DNA from: Kistimonas sp. bin40
GTDB lineage: Bacteria; Pseudomonadota; Gammaproteobacteria; Pseudomonadales; Endozoicomonadaceae
Length of the DNA: 64,000 nucleotides
Direction of reading: 5' to 3'
Assembly (NCBI GenBank): GCA_002238585.1
Contig: MPMQ01000001.1
Coordinates: forward strand, 1-64,000
This document shows, piece by piece, positions 34,783 to 44,217 of the stretch; the stretch's first letter is position 1, and each line of letters starts with the position of its first letter. The notes below the pieces were generated by a model. It was given only the letters and a program-made list of their open reading frames with translations, did no database searches and was not told the DNA's origin. The translations under genes and the position numbers were made by a program.

Positions 34783-35877
34783 TCAGAGCTGGTGTGCCAT
34801 CGACTCAATCGCCTTGGGGCGCCACCAATAACTGAGTCGGGCCGATTCTCCCACGCCTACGGGTTCACCTATCATGGGTACGCTGACATTCTGCCCATCA
34901 CGGTGTGCCTCGGCCAGTGCGCGCTCTACGGGTTCGTACCAAGGGTGAAATGCCAGTTCGAAAGTGCTGTTGTGGATCGGGATCATAACCTTGCCTTTCA
35001 GATCACGGTGCGCCTGCACACTTTGCTCCGGCATCATATGGATGTTCGGCCAGCCCTGATCATAGGCGCCGGTTTCAATCAGGGTGAGGTCGAAGGGGCC
35101 ATAGCGTTCACCTATCTGGGAAAAGCCATTAAAGTAGCCGCTGTCACCACTGAAAAAAATACGGCTGTGTTCACCCAGCAGCGCCCAGGAGGCCCAGAGG
35201 GTGCTGTTTCTGTCGGTCAGGGTGCGACCAGAAAAGTGCTGAGCTGGCGTCGCCACCAAGGTCACAGGACCTGCCTGGACGCTCTGCCACCAGTCCAGTT
35301 CTGTGACCTGCTTTGACGCCACGCCCCACTGGATCAGACGCCGGCCTACCCCCAGAGGTGCATAAAATGCAGTACCTTTTTGCGCCAGGCTCAGGACACT
35401 GGCTTTGTCCAGATGGTCATAGTGGTCGTGGGAGAGAATGACGCCTGACAGCTCAGGAAGCGCTTCCAGTGGTATCGGGGCAGGGTGGAAACGTTTGGGG
35501 CCGATCCATTGCACCGGCGAGGCGCGCTCGGTAAATACGGGGTCGGTCAGCCAGTACCGGCCCGACAGTCGCAACAACACTGTAGAGTGGCCAAGTCGAA
35601 CGGCCAGATCGCCGCGTTTACTTTCCAGTTCTGCCAGTTGCAGTGGCTGTATCGGTATCGGGGAAGTCGGGGTTGAATCAATGCGTTTCTCAAACAGAAA
35701 GCGATATAGCAGACGTCCCACCTTGTTACCTGCTTTAGCGGCGGCGTTGCTGTTGTGGAAGTGTCCATCCTGGTAATGCTCGGAAGTCCACCGGGCCTCA
35801 GGTTGCCGAGTATAGATGAAGAATGTCATGGCGGAGACCCCACAGATCAGCAAGGTGATCAAGGCTTTGGATGGCAT
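34783..35877 (-). CDS. Metallo-beta-lactamase-fold hydrolase, NAPE-PLD/UlaG-like
   Basis: 364 residues. The N-terminus has one hydrophobic segment (ALITLLICGVSAMTFFIYT), a signal anchor or signal peptide, so the enzyme faces the periplasm or is anchored there. The metal-binding motif is SHDHYDHLD, with further ligands in TPAQHFSGR, SGDSGYFNGF and PIHNSTF. RLGHSTVLLRLSGRYWLTDPVFTERASP is characteristic of the subgroup that includes N-acylphosphatidylethanolamine phospholipase D. A lipid or phosphodiester substrate is likely but inferred. It is isolated, with about 0.95 kb of gene-free DNA upstream. Confidence 0.88.
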   Translation of the reverse strand: MPSKALITLLICGVSAMTFFIYTRQPEARWTSEHYQDGHFHNSNAAAKAGNKVGRLLYRFLFEKRIDSTPTSPIPIQPLQLAELESKRGDLAVRLGHSTVLLRLSGRYWLTDPVFTERASPVQWIGPKRFHPAPIPLEALPELSGVILSHDHYDHLDKASVLSLAQKGTAFYAPLGVGRRLIQWGVASKQVTELDWWQSVQAGPVTLVATPAQHFSGRTLTDRNSTLWASWALLGEHSRIFFSGDSGYFNGFSQIGERYGPFDLTLIETGAYDQGWPNIHMMPEQSVQAHRDLKGKVMIPIHNSTFELAFHPWYEPVERALAEAHRDGQNVSVPMIGEPVGVGESARLSYWWRPKAIESMAHQL

Positions 35878-35994
35878 TGCTAATTAACCGGCGAAAAGAC
35901 GCAAAAGTGCAAAGCCAGTATCATTTTCCGTGGCTCGTGAAAAAGCAAATTCTGCATGATAAAAATTGCACACCATTCAGTATTTCACTATGCC

Positions 35995-36084
35995 CTGCAC
36001 CTGCACCTGCACCTGCACCTGCACCTGCACCTGCACCTGCACCTGCACCTGCACCTGCACCTGCACCTGCACCTGCACCTGCAC
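35995..36084. repeat. 6-bp tandem repeat, 15 units
   Basis: Fifteen exact copies of CTGCAC. Frame-neutral, giving Leu-His, Cys-Thr or Ala-Pro dipeptide open frames that are probably not expressed. Confidence 0.97.
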
Positions 36085-36744
36085 CGCGCACGCCGGTGTC
36101 ATTGTGGCTGCGTGGCTGCACGCTTGCCACTCGAAGAGAACAGCTTGCAGCGCACCTTGCCGCGCACCGGCCTGAGGACACTACCAGAGTCTGTTCCGCT
36201 GCACCTGGACAGGCTCGTTATAACCACTGTGGCAGCAAAGCACAAAGCTGCTGGTGGCGCAGATCCTTGGAGTGGTTGCGGTAACAGGGCTACGAGGCTC
36301 TGGAATGAATAAGCCAAGCGCAACCGACTGCTGCCTTGAATGGGGACGACTGCATTGGACCGGGCGCCTCAGTGATGGGAAACACACGCGCAGCCTGGAA
36401 CCAGGCTTCTTGCCTGGATGGGGAACGCGCTCTTTTGTTTGTTGCATCCTGGTGAGCCATCACTCGACATGACTTCCCGATTGCACCGGGCATCCTTTGC
36501 TCCAGAGGCAGGTGTCTCAATGGCTAAATCCAGCTGCTTACCCAGAGACATACATCAGTCGAGAGAGATGTCTCTGGGGAGAGAGGCTGAACAAGATAGT
36601 TTCCTTTTTTTGTATTGCAAGCTGGAGTTCAAAAATTGCACCTGATGACCGGGTTTTCTCATTTGCTACCAGAGTGCGCGGTGACGCGTCCCTCGTGTCA
36701 TTTCTTTCAGTGCGCATAGACCCTGAAGGCACTGTGGCTGGAAT

Positions 36745-36815
36745 TTTTGGGACATAATAGTGTCTATATAGTGGGTTTTTATAGTATTTTGGCTACTATT
36801 GTGTCTGTTGGTACT
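36745..36815 (+). promoter_or_regulatory. AT-rich promoter/operator candidate of hipBA
   Basis: The sequence is much more AT-rich than its surroundings. It contains AATAGT (36756-36761), TATAGT (36767-36772) and TATAGT (36780-36785) as spaced direct elements, and ACTATT (36795-36800) inverted. HipB-type antitoxins repress their own operon by binding such repeats, so this is the likely operator. The -10 could be TATATA or TATAGT; no unambiguous -35 was assigned. Confidence 0.45.
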
Positions 36816-36829
36816 TTTCAGGGATGCTC

Positions 36830-37123
36830 ATGACACTTCTCTCTTTGGTCACTGCACCGGACATACAGCAGCAATTTGCAGAGTCTGTTCGCGCCTTGAG
36901 GAAAAGTAAAAAACTTTCCCGCAAGGCCCTTGCCGCGATGAGCACGGTGCCTGAGGCTACGATCAAAAAATTTGAAACAACAGGCCAGATATCCCTGCGG
37001 CAGTTTTTGTTGCTATGGCAATCGCTCGCAGACCTCAACTCTTTTGCTGAGCTTGCCAGGCAAGCGGAAACCAGATTAAAGCAGTCCCAGCCGCACTCCA
37101 TTGACGATGTGTTAAGGAGCTGA
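36830..37123 (+). CDS. hipB: HipB-like antitoxin, XRE-family DNA-binding protein
   Basis: 97 residues from the ATG at 36830, 6 bases after CAGGG; an ATG at 36824 directly abuts that sequence and is less likely. A helix-turn-helix of Cro/C1 type spans about residues 14-60 (QFAESVRALRKSKKLSRKALAAM, then STVPEATIKKFETTG). The C-terminus is short and charged. It binds and neutralises HipA and represses the operon. Two bases separate its stop from the hipA start. Confidence 0.85.
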   Translation: MTLLSLVTAPDIQQQFAESVRALRKSKKLSRKALAAMSTVPEATIKKFETTGQISLRQFLLLWQSLADLNSFAELARQAETRLKQSQPHSIDDVLRS

Positions 37124-37125
37124 GC

Positions 37126-38397
37126 ATGAAAACAACCCATGTTCGGCACCTGCAGGTATGGCGTCGCCTCTCGAATGGGGACGAGGTTCTGGTTGGTGAG
37201 CTGGCGCAAAATCAACAGGGAACGTTTTTTCAATATGAGGCGTCATACCTTGAGCACCGGCATAGCCTGTCTCCCTTCAGCTTGCCTTTTGACCAGAGCC
37301 TGACACTGGCGCCCACAACGCCTCATGCCGGTTTGCACGGCCTGTTTGCAGACTCGCTTCCTGATGGATGGGGAATGCTGCTCATGGACCGGGTTGTTCG
37401 GCAGCGCGGCATTATCCCCCACCAGATGACACCAATGGACAGGCTGGCCTATACCGGTCGGCGCGGGACAGGTGCTCTTCACTACACCCCTGCGCAGGAA
37501 TACGAGGCTGAAGAAAGCCTGACGAAACTGGCGCTGCTCGGGGAGCAGGCAGCGTTGCTCTTTGATGGTCAGACGGATGAAGTACTCAAAGCGCTGGCCA
37601 ATGCCGGGGGCTCTGGTGGCGCGAGACCCAAAGCCCTGATTTATTTCGATCCAGAGCAGCCTGAGCAGGTGTGCACCACCGAGGGTAAAGCCGGGAATCA
37701 GGCCTGGTTGATAAAGTTCACGTCTTCAAGTCTTGATCTGGGGCATGATGAAGGGCTCTGTGAGGCGGCTTGGCTGCGTATGGCCAGACAGTGCGGTATT
37801 GATGTACCAGAACATAGGCTTTTCCCTCAGGACAGCGGCCGAAACTGGCTGGCCGTCAAGCGCTTTGACTGCGCTGATGGTGTATCAGGAGGGCGTTATC
37901 ACATGCAGACACTCTGTGCTTTGCTCGATGCTGATTTTCGTCAGCCCTCAATGGACTATGAAGACCTCATCAAAGCCAGTCAGGTGCTTTGCCAGAATCC
38001 TGCAGTGGGCCGGGTTCAGTTTTTGCGGGCAATGTTCAACCTGTTTTGCGTCAATCAGGATGATCATACGAAAAATTGGTCATTTCTTATGTCGGATCAA
38101 GGTCACTGGCAACCGTCGCCTATGTATGACGTGACTTTTAGTCCAGCCCCCTACAATCAGCACGCTATGTCTTATGGAGGCTATGGTTCCAGCCCACCGT
38201 TGAAAACGGTTCAGAAGCTGGCTTCTTGTGCCAATTACAGTTCATGGAGAGAAGCGCAAAAAGATCTGCAGCAGATATGTGATGCCCTGGCTGGCTGGTC
38301 AGCCCTTGGCAAAGAGCTGGGTGTGTTGCCAGAGCGGATTAAAGAGATGAACTCCCAACTCAATAGGGTTTATCTGGAGAATAAAGGGTTGCTGTAG
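37126..38397 (+). CDS. hipA: HipA-like serine/threonine kinase toxin
   Basis: 423 residues. HipA toxins phosphorylate glutamyl-tRNA synthetase or other targets and induce dormancy. Domains: N-terminal subdomain (LFADSLPDGWG, about 73-83), glycine-rich loop GGSGGARPKAL (161-171), a lysine in WLIKF (197), catalytic loop NQDDHTKN (310-317) and metal-binding YDVTF (aspartate 335). All key kinase residues are visible. It is very close to hipB, forming a complete type II toxin-antitoxin pair. The precise target cannot be inferred; related HipA kinases differ in target. Confidence 0.9.
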   Translation: MKTTHVRHLQVWRRLSNGDEVLVGELAQNQQGTFFQYEASYLEHRHSLSPFSLPFDQSLTLAPTTPHAGLHGLFADSLPDGWGMLLMDRVVRQRGIIPHQMTPMDRLAYTGRRGTGALHYTPAQEYEAEESLTKLALLGEQAALLFDGQTDEVLKALANAGGSGGARPKALIYFDPEQPEQVCTTEGKAGNQAWLIKFTSSSLDLGHDEGLCEAAWLRMARQCGIDVPEHRLFPQDSGRNWLAVKRFDCADGVSGGRYHMQTLCALLDADFRQPSMDYEDLIKASQVLCQNPAVGRVQFLRAMFNLFCVNQDDHTKNWSFLMSDQGHWQPSPMYDVTFSPAPYNQHAMSYGGYGSSPPLKTVQKLASCANYSSWREAQKDLQQICDALAGWSALGKELGVLPERIKEMNSQLNRVYLENKGLL

Positions 38398-39018
38398 TTT
38401 GAGGTTCCCTCTGCGTCCGGACAATGGGTGCCGTCTTTTGATGACGGGCTTTCAAGACCGGGAGGCATTGAAAGAGGCTGCAATGGGTGTAGATGCATTT
38501 GTCAGACGGGCATGTTCAGACATTCAGCAGGTGAGAGTTGTCGTTTATTTCTGTCGTGACACTCTCGTCTTACAGGGAATCAAGGGAGGTGCTTTTGCTA
38601 TTGTCTTCCGTTTTCAGAGTCGGGGGAGCCTTGAAGTCAGACCTCAGGCTCCTGTGAGGGTCTTTTGTGGGCGTGCAGAAAACCCGTTGGTGGTCGCAAA
38701 AGCTTGCGCTGGCCAAGGTTATGTCAGGGCGATATCTTGTGAGACATTTGGTGTAGCAGGAGAAAATGCCAAGGGGCAGCGTCCAGCATTCGTGTGCCCT
38801 GAAGGAGTCCCCCGCCTTGCTCTTCATGAGTGACCAGGAGAGCCAGCCCGGCCGATGGCTCGGTGGGCTATGGTCTCCAGTCATCCTGCTCATGTTTTGC
38901 TCAGCGGGGCATTCAGGAGAGAAGTCGTTTTCATCAGACACTGAAAGCCGATGGCTGTGGCTCAATGTCCTTCTTTGACATTCTCTCCAGTTACGGACGA
39001 GACTGACCGCCTGCGTGA
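38398..39018. other. Gene-free stretch between hipA and ycgB
   Basis: No recognised gene. Open frames on both strands (for example 38399-38833) show no motif, signal peptide or convincing ribosome binding site. Confidence 0.45.
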
Positions 39019-40530
39019 TCAGGCAATGCTCGCCCGGCTCCTGGCGGACTTGTAGGTCCTGCGCACGCTGTCCCCATCTACGGATTCCAGACTGACGGGA
39101 AAACCCCACAGCTTTTCGACATGTCCCATGATCTCTTCCGCACTGGCTGCGTCCAGCGGACGGCCGTTGTGGACGTAGTGGCGCAATATCATGGACCGGT
39201 CGCCACGTATGTCGACTTTGTACACCTGGATATTGGGCTCCAGATTACCGAGATTGTACTGATCAGCCAGATGGGATCTCAGGACACTGAAACATTCCTC
39301 ATTGTGTATGGCGCTTACCTCAAGCCATGGACTGTTGTTTTCGGAGGCTATGGTAAACAGACGCATGTCGCGCATCACCTTGGGCGACAGGTACTGGAGT
39401 ATGAAGCTTTCATCCTTGAAATTGCGCATGGCATAGTCCAGCACCGACTGCCATTCACCACTGCCGGCAAAGTCAGGAAACCACTGGCGGTCCTCGGGCG
39501 TAGGCTCAAGGCAGATACGCTTCATGTCGGTGAAGATATTGTATCCAAGCGTGTACGGGTTGATTCCTGAGTAGCGCGGATCGTCAAATCCGGGCTGAAA
39601 TACAACGTTGGTGTGTGACTTGAAAAACTCCAGCAAGGACCCATCCGTTATTTTTCCCCGACTATGGAGGCTGTTCATCAGGGTGTAATGCCAGAAAGTC
39701 GCCCAGCCCTCATTCATCACCTTGGTCTGCTTCTGGGGATAAAAGTACTGGGCCAGCTTGCGCACTATGCGTATCAGCTCACGCTGCCAGGTTTCCAGTA
39801 GAGGGGCGTGCTTCTCGATGAAATAAAGAATGTTTTCTTCAGGTTCAGCGGGAAATCTTGGCAGTTTGTTGTCAGACTCCTGACGTGCAGGTTGTGGAAT
39901 GGTGCTCCAGAGTGCGTTGAGGGTCCGCTGGACGTACTCTTCCCGGCTCTTCTGACGACTCTTTTCCTCCTCGGCCGACAGGGGCTTGGGGCGTTTGTAC
40001 CGATTTACCCCCTGACTCTGCAAGGCATGGGCGGCATCCATGATTTCTTCGACTGCATCTATGCCATATTTCTCCTCACAGTGGGCGATATAGTTTTTGG
40101 CGAACATCAGGTAGTCGATGATGGAGTCGGCGTCTGTCCATGTGCGGAACAGATAGTTTCCCTTGAAAAAAGAGTTGTGCCCATAGCAAGCGTGCGCAAT
40201 GACCAGCGTTTGCATGGTCATGGAATTTTCTTCCATCAAGTAGGAAATGCAGGGATTGGAGTTGATGACTATCTCGTAGGCCAATCCCATATGGCCGCGC
40301 TGGTAGCTGTTCTGGCTGGACAGAAAATGCTTGCCGAATGACCAATGGTTATACATCAGTGGCATGCCAACTGAGGCATAGGCATCCAGCATTTGCTCTG
40401 AGTTGATCACTTCTATCTGGTTAGGCCATGTATCCAGGCCGAATTCCCGGGCAAGAAGTGAAATCTCATGGTCTATTTCTTCGACCAGCCGGAAGCTCCA
40501 CTCGGAGTCAGTAAAGACAGGTTGAGTCAT
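39019..40530 (-). CDS. ycgB: SpoVR family protein, YcgB
   Basis: 503 residues. Evidence: EWSFRLVEEIDHEISLLAREFGLDTWPNQIEVI at the N-terminus, YNHWSFGKHF, GLAYEIVINSNPCISYLMEEN, HACYGHNSFFKGNYLF, VMNEGWATFWHY and NPYTLGYNIF. These are diagnostic of SpoVR/YcgB. The B. subtilis member takes part in spore cortex formation, and in gammaproteobacteria it acts with PrkA and YeaH in stress or stationary-phase physiology; the biochemical role is unknown. The conserved histidines and glutamates suggest a metal site. The start overlaps the yeaH end by 4 bases (ATGA), so they are coupled. Confidence 0.93.
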   Translation of the reverse strand: MTQPVFTDSEWSFRLVEEIDHEISLLAREFGLDTWPNQIEVINSEQMLDAYASVGMPLMYNHWSFGKHFLSSQNSYQRGHMGLAYEIVINSNPCISYLMEENSMTMQTLVIAHACYGHNSFFKGNYLFRTWTDADSIIDYLMFAKNYIAHCEEKYGIDAVEEIMDAAHALQSQGVNRYKRPKPLSAEEEKSRQKSREEYVQRTLNALWSTIPQPARQESDNKLPRFPAEPEENILYFIEKHAPLLETWQRELIRIVRKLAQYFYPQKQTKVMNEGWATFWHYTLMNSLHSRGKITDGSLLEFFKSHTNVVFQPGFDDPRYSGINPYTLGYNIFTDMKRICLEPTPEDRQWFPDFAGSGEWQSVLDYAMRNFKDESFILQYLSPKVMRDMRLFTIASENNSPWLEVSAIHNEECFSVLRSHLADQYNLGNLEPNIQVYKVDIRGDRSMILRHYVHNGRPLDAASAEEIMGHVEKLWGFPVSLESVDGDSVRRTYKSARSRASIA

Positions 40531-41813
40531 GCCACCGCTTCCTTTTTCTCAAAAAGCTCACGAAAAGTCGGAAAGATATCATCCGGAGAGCGGATATGCG
40601 CCATGGCAAAAGAATCAGGCCAGGCTTTGGCCAGCTCGGCGTATTCGTGCCAGAGATTCTGGTGCTGACGGTCGGTAATTTCCACGTAGGAAAAGTAGGA
40701 AACCGAGTCCATCAGCTGCCGCGAGATAATGTGTGAGCACTTGGACGAATCAGATTCCCAGTTGTCGCCGTCCGAGGCTTGAGCCACATATATGTTGTAC
40801 TCCTTGGGGGAGTAGCGTTTCTCGATAATATCCCGGGTCAGGTTAAGGGCAGAAGAAACCACAGTGCCACCCGTTTCGCGCGAATAGAAAAAGTCATTTT
40901 CATCGCACTCACGGGCTTCAGCATGATGGCGAATGAACACGATTTCGACCTTCTTGTAGTTGCGCTGCAAAAACATGTACAACAGGAAGAAAAAGCGCTT
41001 GGCCATGTCCTTTATGGTGCGTGTCATGGAGCCGGAGACATCCATGATGCAGAACATGACTGCCTTGTTCGACGGCTGAGGAACCTTCACCATGTTGTTG
41101 AACTTGAGGTCAAAGTCGTCTATGAACGGGAGCCTTTTGATTTTGCCGTTCAGGTCGCGTATCCGTTCTTTTATCTCAGCCATGCGACTGGTGTCGGCGT
41201 CCTCCTGGCTGACTTCCATGGCCCGCAACTCACGTTTGAGCGCACGTATCTCCCTGCGCTCCTTGCCGGACAAGGCAATGCGCCGGGCGTGGGCACTGCG
41301 CAGGGAGCGGACAATGTTGAGCCGGTCAGGCGAGCCTGCACTGGTAAACCCGCCACGCCGGAAGAAAAACTCCATGGCATCGTTACGCTCCTTGCTGACC
41401 ATATTGGGAAGCGCCAGGTCATCAAAAAGGTATTTGAGAAACTCGTCCCGGTTGATCTGGAAAACGAATTCATCAACGCCAGAGCCACTGTCGCTGGCCT
41501 GTCCATCACCGGAACCTTCTCCCTGGCCTTTACCACGCGGCTTGAGAAAACGGTCGCCGGTGACAAATTCCTTGTTGCCCGGATGGGTTTGCTGATGGTT
41601 GCCGCCTTCTCCATGGTGAAAGAACGGCTCCGACAAGCTTTTACGAGAAATGGAAATCTTCTCGCCGCTGGATGTGTCTGTGATGCTGCGGCTGTTGACC
41701 GCACTGTTGACAGCCTTGCGGATTTGCTGACGATAGCGGCGCATAAAGCGCTCGCGATTCACCGTACTCTTGCCTTTGCTGTTACGACGGCGATCTATGA
41801 TGATACTGCCCAT
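40527..41813 (-). CDS. yeaH: YeaH/YhbH family protein (DUF444)
   Basis: 428 residues. The N-terminus IIDRRRNSKGKSTVNRERFMRRYR is typical of the family. A von Willebrand A-like domain in the C-terminal half has the metal-site motif MDVSGSMT, and the middle part (FFRRGGFTSAGSPDRLNIVRSLR) is conserved. It works with the PrkA kinase, probably as partner or substrate scaffold; in E. coli YeaG-YeaH respond to nitrogen starvation. It lies between prkA (93 bases upstream) and ycgB (overlapping). Confidence 0.93.
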   Translation of the reverse strand: MGSIIIDRRRNSKGKSTVNRERFMRRYRQQIRKAVNSAVNSRSITDTSSGEKISISRKSLSEPFFHHGEGGNHQQTHPGNKEFVTGDRFLKPRGKGQGEGSGDGQASDSGSGVDEFVFQINRDEFLKYLFDDLALPNMVSKERNDAMEFFFRRGGFTSAGSPDRLNIVRSLRSAHARRIALSGKERREIRALKRELRAMEVSQEDADTSRMAEIKERIRDLNGKIKRLPFIDDFDLKFNNMVKVPQPSNKAVMFCIMDVSGSMTRTIKDMAKRFFFLLYMFLQRNYKKVEIVFIRHHAEARECDENDFFYSRETGGTVVSSALNLTRDIIEKRYSPKEYNIYVAQASDGDNWESDSSKCSHIISRQLMDSVSYFSYVEITDRQHQNLWHEYAELAKAWPDSFAMAHIRSPDDIFPTFRELFEKKEAVA

Positions 41814-41853
41814 GCACCCCTCTTCGATATGTGGAATCCCTCGGGCTTGAGGT

Positions 41854-41888
41854 ACCGGGTCCGGGCAGCTTGCGCTGCCTGGATCCCG
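41854..41888 (-). promoter_or_regulatory. Stable hairpin between prkA and yeaH
   Basis: CCGGGTCCGGGCAGC (41854-41868) pairs with GCTGCCTGGATCCCGG (41873-41888) around a 4-base loop. There is no T run on the minus strand, so it is more likely an mRNA-stability or processing element than a full terminator. Confidence 0.5.
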
Positions 41889-41906
41889 GCGGTGTCACTG
41901 CAAGGT

Positions 41907-43829
41907 TTACTGTGACTTGCGAACCCGTATGTACCACTCGCACAGAAGTCGTACCTGCTTTTCGGTGTAACCATGCTTCATCATGCGTGACACAAAGTCG
42001 TGGTGCTTTTTCTTCTCTTCCTGACTCGATTTTGTGTTGAAGCTGATGACGGGCAGAAGGTCTTCCGTATTTGAAAACATTTTCTTTTCAATGACGGAGC
42101 GCATCTTCTCGTAGCTGAGCCAGCTGGGGTTCTTCCCTTCGTTACTGGCCCGGGCCCGCAGCACGAAGTTGACGACTTCGTTACGGAAATCCTTGGGGTT
42201 GGCGATGCCGGCTGACTTTTCGATTTTCTCCAGCTCATCGTTGAGCGCGGAACGATCGAGAATATGGCCGGTATCAGGGTCGCGGAATTCCTGATCCTGA
42301 ATCCAGAAGTCAGCGTAGGTAATATAACGGTCAAAGATGTTCTGGCCGTACTCGGAGTAGGACTCCAGGTAAGCTGTCTGAATTTCCTTGCCGAGAAATT
42401 CTACGTACTTGGGCGCCAGGTATTCCTTGATGTGGCGCATGTGACGATCGTGTACTTCCTGCGGAAATTGCTGTTGCTCGATCTCACGTTCCAGGACATA
42501 GAGCAGATGCACAGGGTTGGCTGCGACTTCGGCCGGATCAAAGTTGAACACCTTGGACAGAATTTTGAAGGCAAAACGTGTCGACAGGCCTTCCATTCCC
42601 TCGTCCACGCCGGCGGAATCCCTGTATTCCTGAAGGGAACGGGCGTTGGGATCCGTATCCTTGAGGTTCTCGCCGTCATAGATACGCATCTTGGAGTAGG
42701 TGTTGGAGTTCTCGGGCTCCTTGATACGTGACAGGGACGTAAACTGGGCCAGCATTCTCAGGGTGTCAGGAGCGCAGGGCGAGTCTTTCAGTGAGCTGTT
42801 TTCAAGCAGCTTCTCGTAAATGCGCACTTCTTCACTGACCCGGGTGCAGTAAGGCACCTTGACGATGTTGACCCGGTCGATGAAAGCCTCATTGGTCTTG
42901 TTGTTACGGAAAGTCTGCCACTCGGACTCGTTGGAGTGGGCCAGCAGAACCCCTTCGAAAGGAATAGCACCCAAGCCTTCTGTGCCGTTGTAGTTCCCTT
43001 CCTGCGTGGCGGTCAACAGGGGGTGGAGAACCTTGATGGGGGCCTTGAACATCTCGACAAACTCCATGATGCCCTGGTTGGCACGACACAGAGCACCGGA
43101 AAAGCTGTAGGCGTCCGGATCGTCCTGGGAATACTCTTCCAGCTGACGTATGTCCACCTTGCCAACCAGGCTGGAAATATCCTGGTTGTTTTCGTCGCCT
43201 GGTTCTGTCTTGGCGACAGCGACCTGATTAAGCACGCTGGGGTACAACTTGACGACTTTGAACTTCGAGATGTCACCGCCATATTCATGCAGGCGCTTGA
43301 CGGCCCAGGGGGACATGATGTGGCCCAGGTAGCGGCGCGGGATACCGTACTCTTCCGACAGGATGGCGCCGTCTTCACTGTCATCGAACAGCCCGAGTGG
43401 TGATTCAAATACCGGCGAGCCTTTGATGGCGTAGAAGGGAACTTGCTGCATCAGTTGCTTGAGGCGCTCAGCCAGAGAGGACTTTCCGCCGCCGACAGGC
43501 CCCAGAAGATAGAGAATTTGTTTCTTTTCTTCCAGGCCCTGCGCGGCGTGCCGGAAGTAGGAAACTATTTGCTCTATGGCTTCTTCCATGCCGTAGAAGG
43601 CATTGAAAGCGGGGTAACGCTTGATGACTTTGTTGGAAAAAATGCGGCTGAGCCGGGGATCTCTGGAGGTATCAACGACCTCGGCTTCTCCTATAGCCGT
43701 GAGCATACGCTCAGCTGCATTGGCATAGGCTCCGGGATCTTCACGACAGAGACTCAAATAGTCCTGCAGACTCATCTCTTCGTGTTGGGTAGAGTCGTAG
43801 CGGTTCTGATAGTGCTGGAACAGCGACAT
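41907..43829 (-). CDS. prkA: PrkA-family serine protein kinase / AAA+ ATPase (YeaG)
   Basis: 640 residues. N-terminal AAA domain with Walker A GPVGGGKS (110-117) and a following Walker B-like region; C-terminal PrkA kinase-like region. Diagnostic stretches are LQDYLSLCREDPGAYANAAERML, GMEEAIEQIVSYFRHAAQGLEE, NRGIMEF-like NQGIMEFVEMFKAPI, and YLAPKYVEFLGKEIQTAYLE. It leads the prkA-yeaH-ycgB operon. The system is linked to nutrient-stress tolerance; whether the activity is kinase or Lon-like protease has been debated for some members. A hairpin separates it from yeaH. Confidence 0.95.
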   Translation of the reverse strand: MSLFQHYQNRYDSTQHEEMSLQDYLSLCREDPGAYANAAERMLTAIGEAEVVDTSRDPRLSRIFSNKVIKRYPAFNAFYGMEEAIEQIVSYFRHAAQGLEEKKQILYLLGPVGGGKSSLAERLKQLMQQVPFYAIKGSPVFESPLGLFDDSEDGAILSEEYGIPRRYLGHIMSPWAVKRLHEYGGDISKFKVVKLYPSVLNQVAVAKTEPGDENNQDISSLVGKVDIRQLEEYSQDDPDAYSFSGALCRANQGIMEFVEMFKAPIKVLHPLLTATQEGNYNGTEGLGAIPFEGVLLAHSNESEWQTFRNNKTNEAFIDRVNIVKVPYCTRVSEEVRIYEKLLENSSLKDSPCAPDTLRMLAQFTSLSRIKEPENSNTYSKMRIYDGENLKDTDPNARSLQEYRDSAGVDEGMEGLSTRFAFKILSKVFNFDPAEVAANPVHLLYVLEREIEQQQFPQEVHDRHMRHIKEYLAPKYVEFLGKEIQTAYLESYSEYGQNIFDRYITYADFWIQDQEFRDPDTGHILDRSALNDELEKIEKSAGIANPKDFRNEVVNFVLRARASNEGKNPSWLSYEKMRSVIEKKMFSNTEDLLPVISFNTKSSQEEKKKHHDFVSRMMKHGYTEKQVRLLCEWYIRVRKSQ

Positions 43830-44217
43830 TATGTTGGCCTTTTTGTGCTGGTTGTTACTCTGCCGTATTTTTCAGCGAGTCACTCCATTTTCCGTAGCGG
43901 GGATTTATACCCGATCCGTCCCGGGCCTACTATGCCTTGTCGTCAATAAAATTAACAGAGCTGAAAAGGCAGCTTTTTATTCCAGAAAGGTTGTGCCGCA
44001 GCCCAGGGGTGGGGTGAGAGAGTCGGGAGGAGGCAAGGGTGTCTGACAAGATGGTAGTGGTCGTCAGTAGAACCAGTCGGCCGTTTCTGGCCAAAGTGTA
44101 CGCAGCCGCATCCAGCGACGCTGAGCTGAACCAGACTGGCAAGAACCGGCAAGAATAGTGCCCGGAATGTACACGGACGCATCTACCGACCATCGGTAGA
44201 TGCATGGTGGATCTTGC
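43830..44217. other. Region between zapA and prkA (same strand)
   Basis: No gene was recognised. The 6S RNA gene, which often follows zapA, was looked for on the minus strand and no convincing match was found. The 44179-44203 hairpin lies just after zapA; the prkA promoter should be in the lower-coordinate part. Confidence 0.5.
44179..44203 (-). terminator. Perfect hairpin just after zapA
   Basis: GCATCTACCGA and TCGGTAGATGC are an 11-bp perfect stem with a 3-base loop, 15 bases after the zapA stop. No T run follows, so termination is uncertain. Confidence 0.45.

Larger units (their letters stand above)
35878..36823. other. Gene-free stretch (about 0.95 kb) with a 6-bp satellite and hipBA promoter region
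   Basis: No gene was recognised. It contains the CTGCAC array and, at its right end, the AT-rich region before hipB. Confidence 0.5.

Noticed and set aside
31853..36084. CRISPR array among the repeat-rich regions
   Set aside because: All repeats are directly adjacent without unique spacers of constant length, and no cas genes are present.
35871..36312. Open frames rich in Leu-His, Cys-Thr or Ala-Pro across the CTGCAC array
   Set aside because: They are by-products of the 6-bp repeat and have no other coding support.
38399..38833. 144-residue open frame after hipA
   Set aside because: No recognisable motif or ribosome binding site, and an overlapping frame exists on the other strand.
43830..44217. 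Possible 6S RNA after zapA
   Set aside because: The typical 6S pairing and sequence hallmarks could not be found by eye.
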